DNA of 64,000 nt from Stratiolaelaps scimitus (taxonomy: Eukaryota > Arthropoda > Arachnida > Mesostigmata > Laelapidae), in contig JABWDB010000071.1 of assembly GCA_019614645.1 (NCBI GenBank), positions 496,001 through 560,000 of the forward strand, read 5' to 3'. Shown in pieces: positions 35,501 to 44,520 of this stretch (positions are counted from its first letter, which is position 1; every line of letters starts with the position of its first letter). The translations under genes were made by a program, and so were the position numbers. The notes under the pieces are model-generated. The model was not told the origin of the DNA. It searched no databases and saw only the letters and a list, made by a program, of their open reading frames with translations.

Positions 35501-38500
35501 ATTGCCCATATTGCGTTGGCAACAGGCCCTACTGTTAGCGATCTTGACTGGGAAATTCTGCCACACCCGGCCCATACCCCGAATATTTCTCCAACAAATT
35601 ACCACCCACTGAAATAACTTGTAGTCCCATATTGCTCAACAACCGGCTGTACATGCATATATTTCCTCGGCTGCTCTTGAGCAAACAATAAGATCTATTT
35701 TCTGCTAATTGTTATCTATCACACATTTTAGCTTTCTTTGTATTGTAATTTATCTACATCAATGAACTCTGCCGTAACAAAAAACCTAATTTCACACATT
35801 CTATTTTGCGGATCCAGGAAAAGAAGAGCGCATTTTCAGTTCCATTAAAAGGCCTTGCCCCTCTGGGTCTTGAAGGAGCCAACGCAGATGCTTCGCGACA
35901 TATAATTGACGATGATGAAAATTCAACGGGCCGGGCCTCACGTCGTCGCGATGCTGTTCTTGTCTTCGTGCTATCCGTCGCCATTGGAGTCTTGGGTTTC
36001 CTGCTTGTGGCATCCTTCATTCTTTATTTCATCCTTCGGCGACAATATCGAAGCAAACGGAGATCCGACGAACTCATACTGAAGATACACGATCACGATA
36101 GTGTAAGTTATTATCGGATCACTTTTTGTGTTATCGATGTGCGTTCTCACACAATGTTAGTGAATCATATCTTAAACGAACTTTGTTTGTTATCTATTCT
36201 CAGCCAGATCTAGATATCGTTACCTTTGGAGGATAAGGTCCGTCAATCGACTTTGCAGTGTGCCCTGCGGTGAGTCTTTTGCGGTCTTCTTCTCATATGA
36301 TTCTCTTTTGTATGAGAGAGAACATCCTTTTGAGAAGTAGATAGCATTCAAAAGGTGAAGGGACACTATGTCTACTGATTCAAAAACAGCCGCAAAAAAA
36401 GCAGAACATTGCTTAAAATGTAGTTGACGTTCTCTTAATTTTAAAACAATGTGTTCAACCAAGTGAATATTTTTTTGAAAGACACAGATGAAAATCCATC
36501 ATGAGCATCAGGATTCACAAACAGGGTATTCCACATGGTAGTGTGAGACTCCCACTCATGAAAATCCTGCTAACCAGACATAGTACACGAAGTAACCATT
36601 AAGTTGCTTCTGACTGAATCTCTTCTGATGGTTTATCCATATCGCTTAAAATGACTCTTCTATGATGCTCTCAATATGCAAACGTGGGATTTGCCAAAAC
36701 CGTGATAGAGAGTTATCTCTTGATGATAAGTACAACGTTTATCGTCTGGGCAGGGGAACTCGTGGGAGTTTGGTACTACTTCTTGTAAGGAAATTCCTCC
36801 GATTATGCCAAATTGATTTTCAAGCGGACTTGGCTAGCTATGTGTTTTCCAGCGCTGGCCTTATCTTGTGCTGTTATCTTATCAACGCCAGAGGCTGTGT
36901 AGGATATCACGTGGTTGTAGGCATAACTGCGGTGTTTGAATCGTTATGTGACATAACACCGTTTGGTCATCACAGGGAATTTAACCTCCCTGGCATATAT
37001 TGGGGTGATGCAGTTATCAGTGAACGGCTATTCTTGTCTACTGAACGGCCTCCCACAACAAGTTGAAGATTGACCCTTGTCAACGATGGTTCGTGTTGAC
37101 CTTGTTTTGTCTTTCGAGCCTGATATAATTGATTCCGTAACTGTTGTTGACCCGCCGTCCTCTTTTGGCCAAAATGACATACGTTTGATGTAGGAGGATA
37201 AGGCCACTGACCTTAATTTATGGAACGGCGACTGCAATGCCATGGAGGCCAATCTAAAGTTGGTATCGTGGCCTGAAATTTTCAGTTCTTGTCGCCACGT
37301 TGATATGTATGATCGAACATACAACGTATATAACATTTATTATTTATCTTCATAACTAGACGTTCACTTGACGTTAAGCACAATAGAGAGCACATTAATA
37401 GTCCGACACAGCTAATGTAAGCAGACTCATCTCCTGAATTGGCCACCCGCTTACGAATGGTATACATGAGATTAAGGGTTCTGGAGGAATCGCTCTTTTT
37501 TTTCGCCTCCAAAGAGCTTTTTACGTATTCTAATAAACTAATAAGTGGTCTTGAGAGATTGGCGCTTTACGCTGTAATGAAACTTTGTGAATGATGACAT
37601 GGCAAATGCTGCAACCTTCAAGGACTTTCTCTCCCGCGTTTTCATGGTTTCGGGTACAAATATACATTGCTCTATTATTTAGGGTTTGTTTGGCTCTCGA
37701 TTAACATTTCCGCGGACTGAATGTTGAACAAAATCATGTCTCTACCTTCCTACTGTAGCATGGCTCCGAATGGTACTCCACCGACAGCTAAGAAAAAGCT
37801 TGCTAGTGTCTTCACTGAGCCGTTCCGGATTCTACTGACTCGGAATTATGAGGAGGATACCAGTACAAGTTGTTTCCGCTCATCGAGTGTCACGAAAAAT
37901 ACACAAAAGTGCTCTAGAAGTGCAGCAGATAACTATCGACCTGTGGCCCAACTGCCTATTGCTCGTTGTCGACTATATTTTTTGTTTCCCGTTTCAAAAG
38001 GGGTTACTAGATTATGGTCAACATCCACACAGCTGGCAGGTACGGTCCAAGACTGGACAGTACATTTTAATAGAGGAGAGAACTTTGATTGTGTGTATTT
38101 TGATTTCTCTAAAGCGTTTGATAGGATGTCTCACATCCAGATGATCTCCAAGTCACTGCCGCTGCAGCTGGCTGCACTGTGTGTCCCCGCATAGAACTAC
38201 CCGAACTGGCCATCGTTAATAGAGTTGCCATTCAAATACAGCCATACGGTTTGTTCCCAATATTCTATTAAAAACTAGGGTTTGCCATTGCTGGACCACT
38301 AAACCGATATTTGCCCGCTGCCATGAACGTGGTCAAGATTCACTTAGACTTCCAATTGTCACATCGATTGACAAAGAAAAGAGTAATGTTAATAATTACA
38401 GTCCTGTGACGCAAAGGTCCATTGCGTGTCCCATTGCTTGTCCCACTGTTTGTGAACCATATCTACTCCTACCGAGAACCAAATGGCCTACTTGATAACG

Positions 38501-38684
38501 GACAAAGTAGCCTCGTGAGACGGAGATCTATGGAGATTCAACTGGTGGAGATGATTCATGAGGGGCCATCCTTCTAAACAACAAAATCGACTCAGACTGT
38601 TCATCAAAGTGTACAGTTCAATTTCTCTAAAGCCTTTGACCACTGTCTCCGGTGGTGACCGTGCGTTTGAAGAAAATTTCCTCC

Positions 38685-38717
<33 letters not shown>

Positions 38718-41700
38718 CTTTGACCGCGTTAATCACAATTTTATTATAACCAAGCTACAAAAGGCCAAGGTTGACAATAAGTGCATTGATTGATGCAATT
38801 CGATTATAACTACACCTTAGAACCCAATTTATAATCTAAAACAATATAAATTGCTTCATCGCTTTTGGTTGATTAAGTAGCGATTGAGGTGAGCTGAAAT
38901 TACGTGTGACATCAATTATATTTGAGATCTTATCGCGCGCGCGCAAGTCGAAATCAATACGTAGACTATCTTGGAGTATTCTATTGAGAGACGAACTGTT
39001 GATTTTGCAACGCTCGCTTTGCTTTTTGAACGTCAAAACGTTTGCACAGTATCTCTACAGCAGAGAGCAACCATATTTTAACATTAGGTCTAACAACCTC
39101 AGAATTCGATTTTCTACTGTTCCAAATCAATAGCACAACTGAGCTCGAGTTAGTTACTTATATGCAACAAACCAGTCGCTTAGAACACACCGTGTCGATA
39201 GACTAGACATGGGTTAGCCTGCATAGACGTCCTGAGAAGGGCCAAGCAAAACAGTGGCTCCAACAAGGTGAAGCTTCAACGTCTGTGGCAGTGCCAGATA
39301 GATTCGGACTAAAGGTGATGATGATACTCGCCCTGGATATCAAGGGCGTTTGCCCTTACGAAATATTAGCAGCAAACGAAAAACTCAAGCTCCCCGATAT
39401 ATCGACCTCTTGAAGAGATTGATGAACAAATGGCGCAGGGATCGACAGCACCGAGTGTGGTTACTGGACGACAATGCAAGATCTCACTGCACTGCTGAAA
39501 TGGCTTTAGCCCCCACATTCTCCTGATTTAAGCCCATGTGATTATGGTTGTTTCCATGCACTAAAAAGGGCAGTAGGTGAGGTTCCATATGCAACCGTCG
39601 ATTTATTCAAAAAAGCAATAAATAAGGTAATTATAAGTAGAAATGCGAATGGTAAATATTTGGCAATGTCCCCGGTGTGTAAATAAAGCTGGGGAGTACC
39701 TCTAAGTCATACCAAAAGATCTTTGTTCTAACTCATTTAGTTTAAGAGTTATTGGCATTTATCGAGCGAACAGTTCGCATGATGTGCCCTAATATTATAC
39801 AACCCCTTACCTCCATTGAAAATAACGGCGTTATATATTATAATCTATAATTTGTGCGTCCATACGTTTGTGCCCAACAGTTCCTTTTATTTCGTTGATA
39901 TCGGTCATTAAAGAGCCTGACATGGAGAACAAAACCACAAAAAACGTTAGTTTTAAATCTTATAGACCTTATCCGGTTATGTTCGGTGGCGTGGTGCACT
40001 CGTGAGCGCCTTGCAACCGTGGGTGCAGGGGTTCAATCCCCACCGTTGCATATTCGCATTTAGGGGTTTGTCTTACGAAACAATGCAAAAAGCAAGTCTG
40101 TGGACCTCAAATGTTGTCTGAGAGTCAGCACGAGAAACATTAGACTTTATCGGGTTAAGGGTCATAGATACATATACATGTACATATTTGAAATATGTTT
40201 TTAAATATGATACACCGCCTGTACACCACTTCTTAATTTAATGACCATGAGCGCTCAATAACAGGAAAATGGCTATTTCGGGGTGAACGGTCAACTGCAT
40301 CTGGAGGAAGGCGCTGACTTGAACGGATTCTACAATCGTCTGTGCGACCTCTACTGGCAAATCCCGCGGCCCCAGCTCCACATATCAGACATGGTGTTGG
40401 GCCAGGGCATGTTCGGGCCCGTGCGAGTGGGGAAAGTCCTTCGAAATGGACAGGAAATCGCCGCACAGATACAGAGGTAGTTGTAACCCAAGCTAAGTAA
40501 ATTAATCTAACTTTATATAGCGATAACGTTTCAGTGACATTTGGGTACAGGTGACTTTTACAACCTCCGTCAGATCTTCTCAACTCATATTTCCTGGAAA
40601 TTCGATGTGATCTATTTTGTCTCTGTGGACGCTTATAGGAAGGTTGTATAGAGTTTATTTCTCTCTGAAAACGTTTATTTTCTAGACATGTTCTCTTTAA
40701 TAATAATAATAACGCTTTATTTCAAAGGTTAGGTTTAACAATATGTGAGTTAGCCGCTATGTGTTTGCCAAGAAGAGGTCATATGTTTGAAAAAGCTACC
40801 CATCACGTAGGGCTCGAGACACTCTCCAAGGAAATAAGTCATTTACACATTGTTTCTTAGCTATGAATTTAGGTAAGACATTTATACCAGCTCTGGTAGC
40901 CGTCACAGTCACATCAAACATTGCACTCATTAGCATGGGAAGATGTTTACCAATACAAATATATGTGCGCTTATCTATATTGTCAAATTTAGCCAATATT
41001 GGCATTATATTCACTTCCTCCCTCGTACATTGACATTTAAAAGCGACGCGTTTCACGAATTTATCCCCCACTTTTTGCAGCCTCTCTTTGTCCAGTTTTA
41101 ATCCTGGGTACCATACTGGCGCTGCATACGTCATAATGGGTTCAACATAAATCTTAAAAAGTTTAACAAATAGGGCCGGGTCGTTCACTACGAAAGAACG
41201 TAATATCCAGTTCGCAAGGCGCGTTGCACGAAGCACAACATCCGTAACATGATCAGTATATTTCAATGTGGTTGAGGTAATTACTCCTAAGTCGCGCATT
41301 GTTTCTGCAGAGCGCAGAGGATGTCCACCAATTCTATACACATGTTTGGGATTTCCGTGACCAAAGTGTAGTACTGCACATTTTTCAATTGATAGTTTTA
41401 GATCAAGGCCCAAGGTCCATTCCAGGAACTGATCTAGGGCATTTTGAAGTTGTGCCCTCTCATGGTCCGTGTCAACTTTAGAATAAATTTTTACGTCATC
41501 TGCATATATCTTAACGGATATGGATTGCGGTAATATATACATTATGGAATTTATGTACATTATATACATCAGAGGACCTAGTATCGTTCCCTGAGGACAG
41601 CCGGACGTCACTCGCGCAGTATTGGAGTATTTGCTGTTCACCCGCACCCTTTAGTTCGTGATAGCTGAGATCGGTAGTGAATCGTTCTTTGGTCGCTGAT

Positions 41701-44485
41701 TTCTAGATGGTCTGTGTATTTTTAAATTCAGTCCTGGCCTTTCTGTCAACTGGATGATCAGTCTGAGTTAAGTTACATCACAGTTTATTTGAGGTGCAAT
41801 TTTTTTCGTTTTTGCGAGCGCCGTCTTTCGTATGAATTCATACATATGTATGCATAGACATTTTCATATAGTAAAGGAGGAGGTTACGACCTTTGGGTAC
41901 TAATAACAGAGGTCCTTAGCTGGTAAAGCCCAGGTGAATATAGTTGTGCATAAGATGTCCGTGTATTTCATGATCACAGTTCGACCACGGTGGGCGTACT
42001 CGAAACTGAACACCATCTTGAAATGCACAAGCGACAAATGAACTGACATCTGATGCAGGATTACATATCGATGCCTTCGGGTTTAAGAATTTGTGGCCCT
42101 CTAACTCACAAAGATATTTTTCGAATTTATGGCGTAGCTTCGATCTACTTCTTTCTTTCAACAACGAATATCTCTAAAACGTCAGTATATATAATCAAAG
42201 ATCTGCTATTAGCCACGGTATGTCTGTCCTAACTAAGCTTGAGAAGTTTTTCCAACTCCAGCAGTGTCCACTTGGCGTTTGGCTTTCTGCCTTATATTTC
42301 ATTAATTCATATACAATATGAATGAATTTATTAATTAATTCCACATCTCAAGAGCAAAGTGCTCTCTGGCTGTGGACATTGATTTAAAGACCGTCAAGTA
42401 AGAATCATGGTCCACGAAATATAAATGTATAAATGTAAGGTGCTCGCGCGCAATTTAGTTTCTAAGTAAATGTGTCAAATAAATATAATAAAAAATATGT
42501 TTCTGTCGATCACTGGAAACAGACTTATCAAACAGCTTAAGAGTATTCAATCCAAATGCACCTCAAAATTAAATGAGTCATAAATTTTGTCCGGTTCGTT
42601 CCGTTGGCAGGTGTGGAGCTCATTTTGCATTGTCGGATCGGGAACGACGAATACTTTTGGCTGAGTTGGAAGCAGCCGTGCGGGTTGGGACACATCCAAA
42701 CGTGGTTGAATTTATTGGGGGATGCGAAGAGGGGGACGCATTATGGATGGCTACTGAACACCCGAACAATCCCCTCAGAGGAGCTCTGCTGGCTAGCAGG
42801 TAAATGTGAAGATATGACTTACTCTTATAGTAACTTAAGATTGTTTTGCACTTGCTAGGTTACAAGCACAAGTCCCCAGGATGGTCTAGTGGAGAGCGCC
42901 TTGGGCTGCTAGACCGGAGAGACGGGTGGGTTCAAATCCTGCCAGACGCAACGAATCTTTGGAGTTCTTTATCATCTTTCTTTATCTGAGAATTCTTGCC
43001 AGGTACGAGTTAGGTAGAGAAAAATAACCAAAGATGACCCCGGCAAGTTCTCATAGTAATAGCTAATGGTTCCAAGTACAAGGGAAGTTCGCAGTTCTAT
43101 CTCGGATCGACATATCTACTAAAACAAATTTCACCAACTGTCTGGGCGGGTGTGACTGAATAACATTATTTTCGGATAAGTGATCGTACAGTGCAGTACT
43201 CAGATTCGACAAAATTTACCTGGGAACGCTGCGAATATTTGCCGCGAAGACTGTGTGGTTAGTTGTGGCAAATGCCATCGGGAATTGTATCCTGTTCGCC
43301 AGACGGTGGTAGGCGCTTGTACGGGAAGTTGCGAGCAAACGATATGCAACGAGGGCCTGTGCATATCTTAGTAATGACAGCTATTGATGCAAATAACTGT
43401 CGGCGTGAATGTGAAGGCCGATCGCTTTTTCGAATTGAGAATGCGTGTGTTGAATTAAAAGACAGTATACAATCGCTAGCTTTTGGTAAAATACCATTGT
43501 AAATATTTTTTCTTTATACTTATCCTTTGATAAAGTAATTTTTTTCTTCTCATATATTATTATTTCAAGGATTTTCAATCGGTGAGTTTGTACATGAATT
43601 TTGAGCTATATCAATTCACTCAGAAATGGAATCATGTTATCCCAATATTACGGAGACTCCGCGTCATTGTCAAATAAATAAATAAATAAAAGTCGGTAAA
43701 TGGCCGTCCTGTTAGACGCTCTCTGCGCCAGCGAGAACGCTTGGTCTCCACATTTTTGAACTATTTTCTAAGCGAATGCCTAGCCTACCATGATTTAATA
43801 CTTATCCCTGTTTTAATTTCGTGATAGGAATGGGGTAGCAGTTTAGCTTGTTACTGCCTAAGGTGGATATATCGCTCCTATTACTGTAGCATTTTTTGAA
43901 TATTGAATACCTAAATGAATCCAGGCCCATTTCTTTCGTTCAACGTAATACTTATCGTTCAAGAGGATGAAGATGCGTACTATTCCTATCGTCAAAGTAT
44001 TCAAAATGGTCTCCACCGCTTCACGGACAGTAAGCTTTTAGCGGATATAGTCTAAATATATATATATATATATATATTTAGTCCATGCAAAAAATCTTTC
44101 AACCGAAGCAGTGCCAAATAATGCTTTTTCCACCCTGCGTTGCTTTGGATGAGTTTAGACAGCAAACGGAAGGTCGGATAAGTAGTATCCCAGAATATCG
44201 GCTGATGGAGATAGCGATATCACTCGCTGATGGCATGAAGCATTTAGCGCACCGCGGTGTATGTCATGGGTGTCTCTCTACTCGCAGTATAATGGTTCAC
44301 CTGCCGGACATGACACCCAAGATCACCAACTTCTCAATTTCAAGGTTAGTATTACTTAAATAATTTTTTAACCCTAAATCGGAAAAGATTCTTCGACAGA
44401 ATTCCTTTTACAATACAACAGTGGCGAATAGTTAATCTTTTCGATATACTCGCCTCTGGGGCCATTGGTCACCTTTATATTCCTC

Positions 44486-44520
<35 letters not shown>

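Noticed and set aside
35301..35612. Novel 103-residue protein or extra receptor exon
   Set aside because: The block KKGMLYYELLELGERVYTDR and the following frames match mariner transposase in order; exon 4 joins exon 5 in phase 0 without it.
42878..42950. A real tRNA gene with good A and B boxes
   Set aside because: The acceptor ends do not pair, and the tail continues into a body shared with other SINE fragments.
44085..44158. Receptor exon 8 starting earlier, near 44082
   Set aside because: That acceptor gives the wrong phase with exon 7; only 44159 restores the kinase frame.
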